Origin: Zychaea mexicana
Lineage: Eukaryota > Mucoromycota > Mucoromycetes > Mucorales > Lichtheimiaceae
NCBI RefSeq assembly: GCF_025766255.1
Contig: NW_026516668.1
Span: forward strand, 62,001-126,000
Length of the DNA stretch: 64,000 nucleotides
Direction: 5' to 3'
Position 1 is the stretch's first letter; each line of letters starts with the position of its first letter. Shown here one piece after another: positions 1-11,116 of this stretch. Made by a program: the position numbers and the translations under genes. The notes beneath the pieces are model-generated. The model saw only the letters and a list, made by a program, of their open reading frames with translations. It did not search any database and was not told where the DNA came from.

Positions 1-1355
1 TAATTCGGAATGTCGATTTTAATCTCCAAGTTATCATTGATCGCATCATTATAGAATACGGTATACGATACAAATTTCCATTGCTCGTTCAACCGGTCTA
101 TGCACAAGTTTTATTCTCCATTTAATCCACGTAAAACCCGTATCAACTACAACTACTACTATGCAAACACATTCTTGACCGCACCGCATATACATATCCA
201 TGTCACCACTTACATAATATGGCAATACATTTGGTTGCGTTAATGACAAGCGAGTCTTGATATGGTGATACTTTTTTAACCTTGGGTGAGCGACCCACTA
301 GTCGGATCCGTATAAGCTGATGAAATGTTTCGAGCAATGATGCAAACAAAGACTCGGATGTTTGCTCTGAGTCGGGTATGGGTTCAATAAGGTATTTTAT
401 AAGTAAGTCTTGGATGGTTTGTGACATGGAAGCAATCACTTCACATAAATCAGGAAGTAAAGTATCTTGCCACAGTGCATCTATAAATTGTGGACACTGT
501 TGCACATACATGCATCAACGAGAATAAGTATCCACTTCAAAGGAGGTATCATGTGTGCTCTGACATATCTTCCTTTGTACCTGAAATAGGATCACTATGG
601 AACTCAGAAGCTCCGGTGTGATTTCTTCGCTATTGCGGACGCTGTATCGCAGTGCTTCTTGAGCGATCCCTGCCAACTGAGCAGGTACTTCTTTAGGAAG
701 CTGATTTTGGTTGTTGTTTTTTACAATTAGCTGTTTTGCGTTGACAACGATTTTTTAAAATATTATTGAGATATCGTACTTGAGTCTTAATAATATCGAA
801 CGTTTTACGAACTTGCTGCTTTTCAACCGGACATGAGAGACCGATTGGTTTCTTCTAAATAAATTGGTTGATTTTTAACAACAACAAAAGTGGGTCAAAA
901 GTAAGTAAGCAAAGAGGGAGAGAGAACGAGCGCAAACCAAACTGGCTATTGCATACTTTATTACCTCAAGAAAACTACGGGCAAGAAAGTGAATGTTCCC
1001 AAAGGCCAAAAATAATCGATTAACAAGTAAGGACCAATCGTTTGCTTCTTCACATCGCGATCGCAAGCTTTGTACAACGTCGTAGTTTATATAGACTGGG
1101 AAAGAGAAAGCAGTGAGCAATTCAGCAAGATCAGATAGTGTCGTATTAGATGTTTAATTTGTACCAGGAGACTTATTGGTCATTCTATTATTGTCTTCCA
1201 AAAGTCTCAGTTTTGGCGAAGACAAGAGAGAAACTTAGTATAGGACTGATAGTGACACAAATCTGCAGTTTTAAGTCAGTTCGCCAACTGCTCGCCACAG
1301 CATAATGTACTACATATTTCAAGACTTCTAAACCGCTGTTGGCAGCTGCTTCCTG
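1..1355 (-). pseudogene. HECT-type E3 ubiquitin ligase (Hul4/HECTD2/UBE3A-like), partial, probably broken
   Basis: Minus-strand exon-like blocks fall at about 1182..965, 854..581, 496..214 and 97..1, joined by plausible GT-AG introns. The last block reads into a segment with FVSYTVFYNDAIND, resembling the linker just before a HECT catalytic domain (compare the start of the UBE3A/HECTD2/Hul4 HECT region). The catalytic lobes would lie off the left edge. Two lesions are visible: an in-frame TAA at 1154-1156, upstream of the segment LLTAFSFPVYINYD, and a frame change at the T6 run 751-756. A 5' fragment starting MQEAAANSGLEVL lies near 1348, only about 80 nt from the next gene's start, so there is little room for a promoter. 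Pseudogene, 5'-truncated copy or homopolymer sequencing error are all possible. The family call rests on pattern memory only. Confidence 0.45.
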
Positions 1356-1429
1356 CATGATGAATACTACACTCTCCCCTCTCTCTTCTCCTCTTTCTCT
1401 CTTTTTTACTTTTTTACCTTCTCACATTT

Positions 1430-4400
1430 ATGAGCCAATTTAGCTCTGACGATAATTTCTACGATGCTCCAGAAGCCTTGTCGCTCCATAACTCCCCATC
1501 GTCAAGGCGATCTCCCACATCGTCCAGTGTTGACAATCTACAAAAGGATCAGAACAATGGTAAAGGAAACCTACTTCTACTACACCCCTTACCTTCCCAC
1601 TTCTTCCTACTATATTACAATATGGTCAAGGAAAACGATTTTATTATTACTATTCCTTTTCAGCCGCTCTTAACAAAAAGTACAATTTTGTAGATAGTCG
1701 TGAATCTTTATTAATGGTAGACACAACCAGCAGTTGTAAAAGGACCCACTCAGTATCGTCAGGCAAATCGCGCGGTTCTAGCACCAGATCGTCGCATGGT
1801 TCTAGTAACAGTAGTCGCGCGATTGATCCGGTATCGAGCGTTATTCTCAAACGCACAGCTGTGGCAGAAAACAAGACATTGGTGAACTATCGACGGCCAG
1901 AGCCTGTTCAGCCTGCTATGTACATTTACAAGGAGCCCAGTATTAACAACGAGCAACAGAGTCCGGTCACGGCTCGTAGCAGCAACAATGGCGTTTATGA
2001 CGACTCGAATCAGCAATTTGGTGTAGGCAATAAAAAGAGTAAAATGTACACTTATAGCAATGGATTCTATATCGGCACATTTAAATAATTATTCGTGATG
2101 ACGCGTTAAATAACCTATCATTTTCATTAAGAATGTAAGTGAGTGCTTAAAAATTACAATATTTTTATTCTAGAAAAGCAATCAAAGGAGGATTCCTTAC
2201 ACGTATGAGCCGCTTGGGAATTGGCAGCAACAAGCGCCGTGGGCGGAAAAGCAATGCCAATGAAGAAAATGCAACTGATAACACGTCACCGTCATCCTCG
2301 TGCTCAGACGACCAGTGTCGTCGCAGTGGTGATTCATATTACTCATTACTTTTCGGACATATGAGCACTTCGGGTTTATCGACAAACACCACACCTCCAC
2401 ACGGCGGTCGTTATGTCAAAGTATGTATATGAGCACTAAGTAAACATTTACTAGTAGCTTATAGGAACGATTTTTAACTTCTTTGTGATCACTTCAAGAT
2501 AAAATCCGGATTGCGACATAACAGAGATTCTGGACGGATACTAGAAGCACAAACTTTGAGCGTAAAAAGAGGGGGACAAAAATATCAAAGCAAAGACGAA
2601 TACTACCACCGTTATGAACGTATGCGAATGAGACCTAGGGACCTACTATCTCGTTCATTTTCAGCATCAAATGCTCTCAAGGCTAGCGGAATTATTGCTG
2701 CTCCCACGGACAAGAACAAGAGCAACATTGCTGACAACGACAACGACAAGAACGAAGTCGACGATCCTCCTGGAGCCGTTTGGGCAATGAAGTTTAGTCA
2801 AGACGGTCGCTACATGGCAGCGGGAGGACAAAAATGCGTCATCCTAGTCTGGAAAACCCGGGAAGATCGCTACACAGACAACGTCCATGCACCAGAAGGG
2901 CAGCACCGTTGCTCGGTATCCCAGCAGCCACGGCAGAATGACCTAGAAGACGAAGAGAATGGCAATTTAAGTCAACAAACGATTAAGGTCTTTGAGGATG
3001 AGCCTATACGCGCATTTGACGGCCATACGGCAGATATACTTGATATATGCTGGTCGAAGGTAATGACAAAAAACTAGGGAGAGAGTATTATTCATTGCGA
3101 GATTTTAAAGTAGTTTTTTCTTTTGCGCTAACCAAGTGCACCAAAATGTATCAATCTCTGCGATAATTTTATCAATAGAAACATTTTTTGATTTCAAGCT
3201 CGATGGATAACACCGTAATGTAAGTGAATTATTGTGATTCTTTTTGTGTGAATATTTTAAACTTTAAAAGTTAAAAAGAGATCAAAATATGTAAATAGGC
3301 TATGGCATATATCTGTACAGCATTGTCTTTGTGTGTTCAAGCATGTAGATTTTGTTACCAGTATCGCATTCCATCCATTTGTACGTAAATATATAAACAA
3401 GCGAAATGAAGTGCTCAGCGGACACTTTAAGGACATTATGATGGGTGGGAAAAGATGGTTTTCATAACTGTTTACTTTATTTTTTAGGACGACAGAATAT
3501 TTCTATCTACGTCTGCCGACGGCAAAGTGCGCCTATGGAGTATTCCCGGGAAATCTGTATTACGGTGGAACAACCCTGCAGACAACAATATTCTTACAGC
3601 AGCAAGCTTTACTGCAAATGGCGATATGGTTTGTGCGGGCTCCTATGACGGTCAGGTGTTTCTTTATAACACGGATGACATGAAGCAGGTTTCCCAATTT
3701 TCGGTCAAAAAACCTAATGCCAGACGAGGGCATAAGATCACTGGGATCCAAGCAGTGCCAGGCTTGCCAAGTGACAATGATAAGATCCTGGTGACCAGCA
3801 ATGATTCGCTCGTGCGGCTGTATAGTGTCCGTGATCACAGTTTGATCCACCAATATAAAGGTGCTGAAAACGAATCGACCCAAATTAAAGCCTCATTAAG
3901 GTAAGGTATTGAATGAATTGAGTTATTACCATAGACCATACTCATCAAACTCAATCTCTGTTTTAATAGCGATGATGGTCAGCTTATTATATGCGGCTCG
4001 GATAAAAACACAGTCCACATCTGGTCCACCAATCCATACAGTTCCCCATACCTGAACGATCGCAGCTCACAATCAGAAGCGTCGTTGAGCCATCTCATAA
4101 CACAATTCCCGGACCCTTCATCAACAGCAACAAGAAATAATCATAAAAATATTAGTATCATCGATCCAGTACACGATAACAGCAGAAACAACATTGCCAG
4201 TCGAGCAAAAAGCAGTAGTCGTAATCGAAGCTTTTCAACATGGTTTCACCGCAATTCACACAGTGGGGGAGGATTAGGACCACGTATCGGTAGCACCAAC
4301 TGCTATTTCACAGCACACCATGGCATAGTGGCGTGTGCCATTTTTGCGCCCACAAAAACACGACAGCAACTCGCAGCATCTGGTGAAGATATCATCTACA

Positions 4401-4906
4401 ACCATACACATGTTCCTTATATCCATCGCAACTATAAAGAGAACGACAACAGCATCGTTCGTGATGACAACGGCTACGATGGTAGCGATGCTGTGTCAGA
4501 CGCCTACACCTACAACAACAATGACAGTAGTAGCAATCCACAACAAAGCCGTGTCAATGCTTCCAGTTTCCTACGGATCTCTCGTTCAATGTTACCGCTT
4601 GAAGAATGCGACAAGCAAGAGATAGAAGCCAGGCTAGAGCATACATACTCAGAAGGACAGATTATTGTGACAACTGATGAAAAGGGGTACATCAAGGTTT
4701 GGCGTATCGATTCAGGCATATATGACTCGAGCGAAGCAACCAATAGTCAGATTGATAAGAGCAACAGCAACGGCAATAGCAAACGGGTATCTTCATTTTC
4801 TACCTTTGGCGGTATTAGAACAGGATCTGCCTTTAACTGCAGTAGCAGCAATAACACAGATCAACGTTCTCGGCTTTCCATTGCACCTAGATTCAATAAA
4901 AAATAG
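1430..4906 (+). CDS. WD40-repeat protein, WDR44-like
   Basis: Eight exons: 1430..1559, 1694..2045, 2174..2420, 2499..3059, 3179..3219, 3299..3380, 3488..3900, 3970..4906 (920 aa). The intron at 2046 uses a GTACAC donor and is the least certain. The N-terminal third is Ser/Arg/Asn-rich and probably disordered. WD repeats follow: VWAMKFSQDGRYMAAGG with VILVWK, then DILDICWSK, the 41-nt exon with SSMDNTVM and LWH, then DRIFLSTSADGKVRLWSIP, and a later CGSDKNTVHIWS. A long low-complexity insert splits the last blades, and a final blade motif EKGYIKVWRID lies near the C-terminus. This order (long disordered N-terminus, late propeller) matches fungal WDR44-family proteins, which in animals bind Rab11 on recycling endosomes; that role is only inferred here. 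A pyrimidine-rich tract precedes the ATG. Confidence 0.85.
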
Positions 4907-5187
4907 CAAAACATGATACTGTAGTAGCCTTTTTCCTTTATTTTTTTTTTCAAGTTAAGAGTGTAATATTATACAAAAAATATATATTTGTGCGAGAAGA
5001 GAGAAAATTTATAATGATACAAGTAAAAAAAATACATATTATGTGAGTGGGGGGATTGTTGTTGTGAATGTGAGGAACTTTTTTTTAAAAGAATACTTAA
5101 AAAAATAAAGAAATAGCATGCAAAGGGAAGGAATATTTATGAAAGGAAGAGGTAAATATGGATAGATAAAACATAAAAGATTTAAAC
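4907..5187. other. Convergent 3' intergenic region
   Basis: A 281-nt AT-rich spacer separates the 3' ends of the WD40 gene (+) and FET3 (-). It contains several T and A tracts and an AATAAA-like stretch near 5105. No open reading frame of interest was seen. Confidence 0.6.
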
Positions 5188-7774
5188 TTATTGGCCCTTG
5201 GCTTCTCGGATTTCACGAGCCTTCTTTTCTGGGTCGGCTATGGCGTACCAAATAATGGTGCCGATACCAATAAGAGCAGCAATAATACATGCTGCCATAG
5301 CACCCTTGCCTTTGGCAGTAAACCCATCATAAATAAGGTAGATACCATTAGGAGCACCGGAAAGATCCAAGCCGTCCTTGCCAGCGCCGTTTCCAGTGGT
5401 AGAGTAACCGCCAGCTTCACACATATCTTGGAATGCCTGTGGAAGGGTCAATCGTTGCTGGGCTACATCGGGTGCTTCAATCATGACGGCAGCCAAACCA
5501 GACTCCAAATGCCATTCAATGTGACAGTGGAAAAACTGTATATAAAGAAAAAGAGAACATCCGATAAATAAACTTTTTTTTCAAAGAGCTTATGTAATAG
5601 CTATCCTAAAAAGAGAAAACACGGTATTTCTTACCCAAGCGCCAGGGTTGTCGGCACGGAAACGGATGATTGTATAGCTCTCTGCAGGAACTTGAACTGT
5701 ATCACGTTGAAGGGGGTTATCCAAAACCCAATCGACCTTGGAGCGATCACCATCAAATACACCGTCGCCACGTGCAACAAGTTGGAAAACGTGACCATGC
5801 AAATGGACTATATAGTAGAAAAATGGTACCAATAATAATTAAGTAAATCAAAATAATAGATCACTTATTTTTGTCATACAAAAGACAATGATATATGTAC
5901 TTACAAGGATGAGCACCTGCATCTAGGTTATTAAGGACAATTTCAACCATATCCAAGTGGTTTAAAATAATTGCCTGTGACTGAGGGCCATAAACGCTTT
6001 TCTCGAGAGAATGGTTACCCTGGAATAGCATGGTGTTCAGCGAAGGAGTCTTTGGAGCCAAGTACGGGACCTCGTTGAACATACCGCGGTTGATACCGTC
6101 GGTGGTGACTTGGAAATCAATGGTAAGGTTCACCTGGTGATCGGGTTCGACAGCAGCGGCAGGGACAAGGGTGTTCATTAGAAGATCATCAAACTCAGAG
6201 GCCATGCCAAGATCATCGCTTGAAGAAAAGTTGCTATGGCTTTGGTCGTAGTATACAGGGGCGGCAATGTCTTAGCACAAAAAAAAGTAACCAAATGCGT
6301 GAGAATTCCTGTTTTTCTATGATCGACGAGTGAAGTTCTGCTGTACTTACTGTATTCAAGATCTTCTGGGAGGACGTCAAACATATCGGTATCCATATCA
6401 GCACGGAAATAGTAATTGGTATCGGTCGAGTTCTTTGCAGTGACGAGAACGGAGACACGTTGGGCAGCAGTGACATAGACACTCTTTTGTGTTTTTCGTA
6501 CAGTGTCCACCTAGACGGAAGGAATAGTCAAATGACACAAGTTTCAATAAGTATTTTAAAAAGTGTATGTAAGAGCAATTTAAGTTATTAAATATTAATA
6601 TATACTTACCCCATCAATTTCAATGACATCAAGATCGTGGCCATCAATACTAACGTAGAACATGGAGAAGCCAGACATATTGATGAGACGAAGACGATAG
6701 GTTTTTCCAGGAACAAAGTTAAAGCTTGCATCAGCACTGTCCATAATCACACCCGATTGGGGCACAGGTTCTGCGCCAGTAGGATTATACTGGTTCAAAA
6801 AGACATCAAGATTATCTGCACTTTGATCATGGTACCAATCTATATGGCAGAAAAGTATACAGAATGAATCACATGTGTGTAAGTTGCAATAAGAAATCTC
6901 AAACGATCAAAGTGAATATGGATAACAATATGTGGTCTGCAGCTTTCTTACCATATAATGGGACCACGATATCTTCATCATAATCGTAGGCTTCAGGGCT
7001 GTTATGCAAAATAAATGGAGTTCGGAGACCATCCATGTATTGACCCTTTATGTACAATATAATATCGAAAAGTTGTTAGTCTTTTTGCTATTTGATGCAT
7101 ACAGAAGATGCTACGCTTCTGATTTGTCTAGTAATTTTTTTCGTTGTTACCATGTAATGACCGTGGATCCAGTAAGAGCCGGTTTGGGTAATGTTAAATT
7201 CGTAAGTGAGATCCCCTCCTGCAGGAATTGGACTATAACACATACAATATGATAACGAAATCAGCGGTTGATTATTATAAGCTTACAAAAAAAAATTCCC
7301 ATCGTGTTAATAATGATCTTTACCATTGAGTAACCATAGAAGGACCGTCCATCCAGCCGGTGCCATTTTGAAACATGCCGTGAGCATGGAGAGCAGTAGG
7401 TTCATCCAAGCCGTTGTGTGTGTGGATCCGCAAAGTATCATTGATAGTGACCTCAACGACCGGTGGTCTAATGATTTTTTTAGTTGGCAATAAAAGAGAA
7501 GCACGTTATTAGAATTGTTGTTACTATCATGTCGAACATGGAGCTCATTGATAAAAACAGCAGATTGCATTCCATTCCTTCCTCTATTAGACAAATAAAT
7601 ATATACTTACGGCCAGGTACCATTGACACCAATGACGCGACGCTCCTTGAGGCCATCAGGATTGGCAGTGGTATAAGTGATGTTCCACCAGTGCTCAACG
7701 ATAGCTGCGTTAGCTACAGTTGCAGAAAAAGCAGCAAGTACCAAAGGCACAGCAGTAGATAGGAAAGATCGCAT
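5188..7774 (-). CDS. FET3: Fet3-type multicopper ferroxidase
   Basis: Nine exons on the minus strand: 7774..7611, 7467..7324, 7232..7151, 7045..6952, 6839..6610, 6510..6351, 6270..5905, 5807..5635, 5535..5188 (586 aa). It starts with a signal peptide (about residues 1-23). The four copper His pairs are present: HAH (82-84), HGH (126-128), HPFHLHGH (around 415-419) and FFHCHIEWH (473-480). A single membrane span (about 549-571) is followed by a charged tail, the Fet3 topology. The family oxidises Fe(II) at the cell surface and passes Fe(III) to Ftr1. Oddity: the segment equivalent to yeast DWYHEQ reads DWYHDQ, so the Glu of the electron-transfer/iron site (yeast E185) is Asp166 here. It is divergent from FTR1 and shares its promoter. 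Upstream in-frame sequence before 7774 has no ATG. Confidence 0.95.
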
Positions 7775-7938
7775 AGTATCAAGTCGAAGAGAAACCTGAG
7801 ATGCAAAATGTGACAATCGATACGAAGAAAAATAAAAAGACAGTTCTTGACGGGTTGCTTTTTATCTCAGTCGGGCAAAGATTAACCCACCCAACTTTTT
7901 AGCTTAAAGTAAGAAATTTTTCTTTAAAAGGGTGTTTA

Positions 7939-7947
7939 TTATCAGAT
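7939..7947 (-). promoter_or_regulatory. GATA site 1 (ATCTGATAA)
   Basis: Exact ATCTGATAA on the minus strand, about 165 nt upstream of the FET3 start codon. Confidence 0.65.
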
Positions 7948-8001
7948 CCTGCGGAAGCAGGTGTGTGCGACCTATGATCTGTGGAACACAAGCAACCTTG
8001 C

Positions 8002-8010
8002 ATCTGATAA
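8002..8010 (+). promoter_or_regulatory. GATA site 2 (ATCTGATAA)
   Basis: Exact ATCTGATAA on the plus strand, near the middle of the divergent promoter. Confidence 0.65.
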
Positions 8011-8174
8011 ACTAAAATCGAGCCTTGGTAACAATCTGACTTGTACCTGTGTTACCTCAAGAAAAAAAATCGAAAGGGCTTTCCCGTTTACCATGGTTAC
8101 CGGAGTATATGATCATCACCATAGCAAACGGGTGCTGAGGTTCTATGCATTTGTTGTCTTTACTGTTCTGTTCG

Positions 8175-8183
8175 ATCTGATAA
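8175..8183 (+). promoter_or_regulatory. GATA site 3 (ATCTGATAA)
   Basis: Exact ATCTGATAA on the plus strand, about 250 nt upstream of the FTR1 start codon. Confidence 0.65.
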
Positions 8184-8435
8184 AGTCGAGTGCATGGGTA
8201 ATGGAACCCGCTGATCTCTTGCTCTATTGTTACGCGCTCTACGATACTTTGCAGGATTTTTTTCGAAGTGTGTTTTCGCCACCGACACCTTTTTCTTGTC
8301 TTTTTATTTTATTTTTCTTCTGATCTTCAATCTTCCTTTCTTCCCTTCTCTATCTCTTGTCTTCCCCCTCGGAAAAGCAATCACTACATACTCCCTCCCG
8401 TCTGTTTGACAAGAGCTCACATTCGAACCGCTGCC

Positions 8436-9755
8436 ATGGGAAATTCCGACTATTTTGATGTGCCAGTTTTTTTCATCGTTTTTCGCGAAACAACAGAAGC
8501 AGCCATTATTGTTTCTGTCCTGTTGTCATTTTTGACAAAAGTCTTTGACAAAGGGACACCCGTTTACAAGAGGCTGCGAAATCAAGTATGGATCGGTAGT
8601 GCCCTCGGTCTGTTTATCTGTCTTTGCATTGGTGCTGCTTTTATTGCTGTCTGGTACACTGTGCTGAACGATATCTGGGGCAACTCTGAAGACATCTGGG
8701 AAGGTGTATTCTCCCTAATCGCTACTATTATGATTACTGCTATGGGTCTCGCTATGCTCAAGACGGAGCGCATGCAAGAAAAGTGGAAATTCAAGCTCGC
8801 CAAAGCCATGGAAGCTGGTGCTGTTACTGGAAAGAAGGTCACCTGGAAGATTCGTCTGCAACGCTACTCCTTCTTCTTGTTACCATTTATCACTGTGCTT
8901 CGCGAAGGCCTTGAAGCAGTTGTCTTTATCGGCGGTGTAAGTTTCTCATTTTCTTAAGTGGTTCAAAGTCATTCATGATATTTAGAGAACACAAATAACT
9001 CACTTTTGGCTTCGTTTTGCAGGTCTCGCTCAATGTTACAGCTAAATCGATTCCTATCGCTGCCATCATGGGCTTTATTTGCGGCTGCTTAGTCGGTTTT
9101 ATCATTTACCGTGGTGGTTCGATGTTGCACTTGCGCTACTTCTTCATTGCCTCAACCATTATCTTGTACCTTGTTGCTGCCGGTTTGATGTCCAAGGCAG
9201 TTGGTTACTTTGAGCAATACTCATGGAATCAAGTAATTGGTGGTGAATCTGCTGAAGAAGGTGGCGCCGTTATTGCTTACAAGGTGACCACCGCTGTTTG
9301 GCACGTCTCTTGGGGTGACCCAGAACTTAACGTTGACACCAACGGTGGCTGGTACGCACTCTTTTTACTATAAAAATGGATCAGCATTATGCAGCGATGT
9401 TTTACTAAATCACTGGATCTATTTTTTGACATAACTGCATGTTAGGCAAATCTTTAACGCTATCCTTGGCTGGAACAGCACTGCTACCATTGGTTCGATC
9501 ATTAGTTACTGCTTGTATTGGCTTCTAGTCGCTGCTGCTTTGGTCTACATGTTCATCAAGGAACGCCGTGACGCTATCGCCAAGGCCGAGCGTGGAGAAT
9601 TCGAAGATGCAGGTGATATTGCTCTTGAAAATGCTAAAAATTTCATCAATGATGATGGTCAAATCGTCGGCAAAGAAGTAGTAGAAGATGAAGAACGCAT
9701 CGCTACTGGATCAGCTGGCGATGAGAAAGTTCGCCCCGCTTCTATCAAGGCTTAG
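8436..9755 (+). CDS. FTR1: High-affinity iron permease Ftr1
   Basis: Three exons: 8436..8936, 9023..9351, 9446..9755 (379 aa). The multi-span membrane protein aligns by eye along its length with yeast Ftr1 (segments FRETTEAAIIVSVLLSF, LPFITVLREGLEAVVF). Two iron-coordination motifs are expected as R-E-x-L-E: the second is canonical REGLE (156-160), while the first reads RETTE (17-21), with Thr in place of Leu. The tail is rich in Glu/Asp/Lys, as expected for a cytosolic end. It should take Fe(III) directly from the Fet3 ferroxidase encoded divergently next door and is probably repressed by iron through the shared GATA sites. Start: MGNSDYFDV is the first ATG that aligns with family N-termini. 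Confidence 0.95.
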
Positions 9756-10434
9756 ATGTAAATCATGACAAGAAATGATCCAATCGCATATATACATAAA
9801 AACGTTTTTGTAATTATTTACTTTCTTTTAAATGCACCTGTCCCTCTATCGTTGTTATCCCTCCCCACTCGTTACCACCGCTATTTTTTTCCGTTGTTAT
9901 ATATTCGTCTATCATTCCCTCTCGCTTCACTCTATTGCATTATTTCAAATAGTACTAAATTCTATTGCTCTTCTTTTGTCATATATTACGATGGAATGGT
10001 AGTTGTATTGTGCTAAGTAATAAAACAAATCTACACTTATTCTAACGCAAAAACTGCTTCATAAGTAGTCTGTTGTATACTGAGAACTAAATTGAGCAAA
10101 TTCGCCTTAAAAGGTCAATTTGTTTTGTGTAGCATAAGATATGGGGTGGAAAATAAAAGGCTGCTCCGTGTCAATCCGAAAGTCATTTCCCCCAACGTTA
10201 CACCCAGAGTGGCGATCAGCCGGAGCGAGGAGATCTGAAGATCCGACAATGCTTTGTACAAGCGGAGTGTGAGTCATATATTGTAAATAGCATAGACCTA
10301 GCGAATTCATTCTTCCAAAAGGTTACAAGGAAAAGAAACTGTATGGGATTCACGATGCTCACGTTATCAGATGAAAAGAATGATCAAAGTCGGAGTGTGA
10401 GATGGGGCAAGTTTTTAATTCTTTGCCGAGTGAT
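9756..10434. other. Intergenic region downstream of FTR1
   Basis: Begins with a T/C-rich FTR1 3' flank. No reading frame here has convincing coding character; the frames present are short and use no recognisable motif. Confidence 0.4.
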
Positions 10435-10539
10435 TTAGGCCAAACCATCGTCAATTAATTTAGGACGGAGATGACCTTTTGGTGGTTCAACTGGAATTTT
10501 ACCCCTCTTCTTGATTTCACGTGAGATTAAATTAAACAT
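10435..10539 (-). CDS. Small ORF or terminal exon, unknown
   Basis: A 34-codon frame on the minus strand, ATG at 10539 and stop at 10435. The C-terminal part (KKRGKIPVEPPKGHLRPK then LIDDGLA) looks like a real protein end, with no low-complexity character. It could be a small protein or the last exon of a longer gene whose upstream exons were not found. I do not recognise the family. Confidence 0.3.
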   Translation of the reverse strand: MFNLISREIKKRGKIPVEPPKGHLRPKLIDDGLA

Positions 10540-10620
10540 CGATATATACACGCATCTCCTACATATCAGCCTTTATTCAACAATTAAGAACAAGCAGGGG
10601 TACGTACTTATTGAAGCTTT

Positions 10621-10725
10621 TTAGTAAAACATCATTTTCTTCTCGTATTTTAAAAAAAAAACCAGGGTGTATTTTGTTCGATCTACATCAAAGAGGAAAA
10701 GGACATCGCTTTCCTTCTCCGTCAT
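10621..10725 (-). pseudogene. Fragment resembling the N-terminus of eukaryotic phosphomannomutase
   Basis: A 34-codon frame beginning MTEKESDVLFLFDVDRTK. The start of phosphomannomutase (PMM1/PMM2, HAD superfamily) reads like x-LFLFDVDGTLT, so the match covers the catalytic DxDGT loop but with Arg where the Gly should be. The similarity then stops and the frame closes. No further PMM segments are visible. Best read as a relic of a duplicated first exon; chance similarity over about 12 residues cannot be excluded. Confidence 0.3.
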
Positions 10726-11005
10726 CTTGTGCTCGGGTATACAATGTACTTCACGTAAAATGAAAATGACGGTCTTCCAGGGGTCCAGGTGCGGGACCAG
10801 GTATCTGTCGTTATTCTCGAGAAGCTTGTGCCACCTTGACGTATTGTGATCTTGTCCTTGATCTACTACTATTGCTGCTACTACTAGTCAACTAACACTA
10901 TACTATAGTAGCACTCGATATATCTGAAAGATAGACCTGGGCATTGCTGTCGTCTTAAGTAAAAGCCTTAGACAGCTTCCAAGCATACAACAATTAGAAA
11001 TATCT

Positions 11006-11116
11006 TCATTGTGATGCAAAAACGAGACTGCTAATGATGACAATGGTGACACATAAAATAACTGCAGTATTGTAGCGGAGATCTTTGCCTTGACCGTTTT
11101 TGCTATGATGAGACAT
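11006..11116 (-). CDS. Putative 36-residue single-span membrane peptide
   Basis: An ATG at 11116 opens a 36-codon frame. The first 15 residues are polar and basic (starting MSHHSKNGQGKDLRYN), followed by about 18 hydrophobic residues (AVILCVTIVIISSLVF) and a stop. The pattern is that of a tiny tail-anchored or type II membrane peptide. No homologue is recalled. The gene-poor surroundings leave room for a promoter. Chance ORF remains possible at this length. Confidence 0.35.
   Translation of the reverse strand: MSHHSKNGQGKDLRYNTAVILCVTIVIISSLVFASQ

Larger units (their letters stand above)
7775..8435. promoter_or_regulatory. Shared FET3/FTR1 promoter with three iron-GATA sites
   Basis: A 661-nt divergent intergenic region between the two start codons. 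It contains three exact matches to ATCTGATAA: 7939-7947 (on the minus strand), 8002-8010 and 8175-8183 (on the plus strand). This fits the extended ATCWGATAA site reported for fungal iron-responsive GATA repressors (SreA/Urbs1/Sre1 class). A pyrimidine-rich tract (about 8285-8370) precedes the FTR1 ATG and is probably its transcription start region or leader. Binding by such a repressor is inferred; no GATA factor gene lies in the window. Confidence 0.75.
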
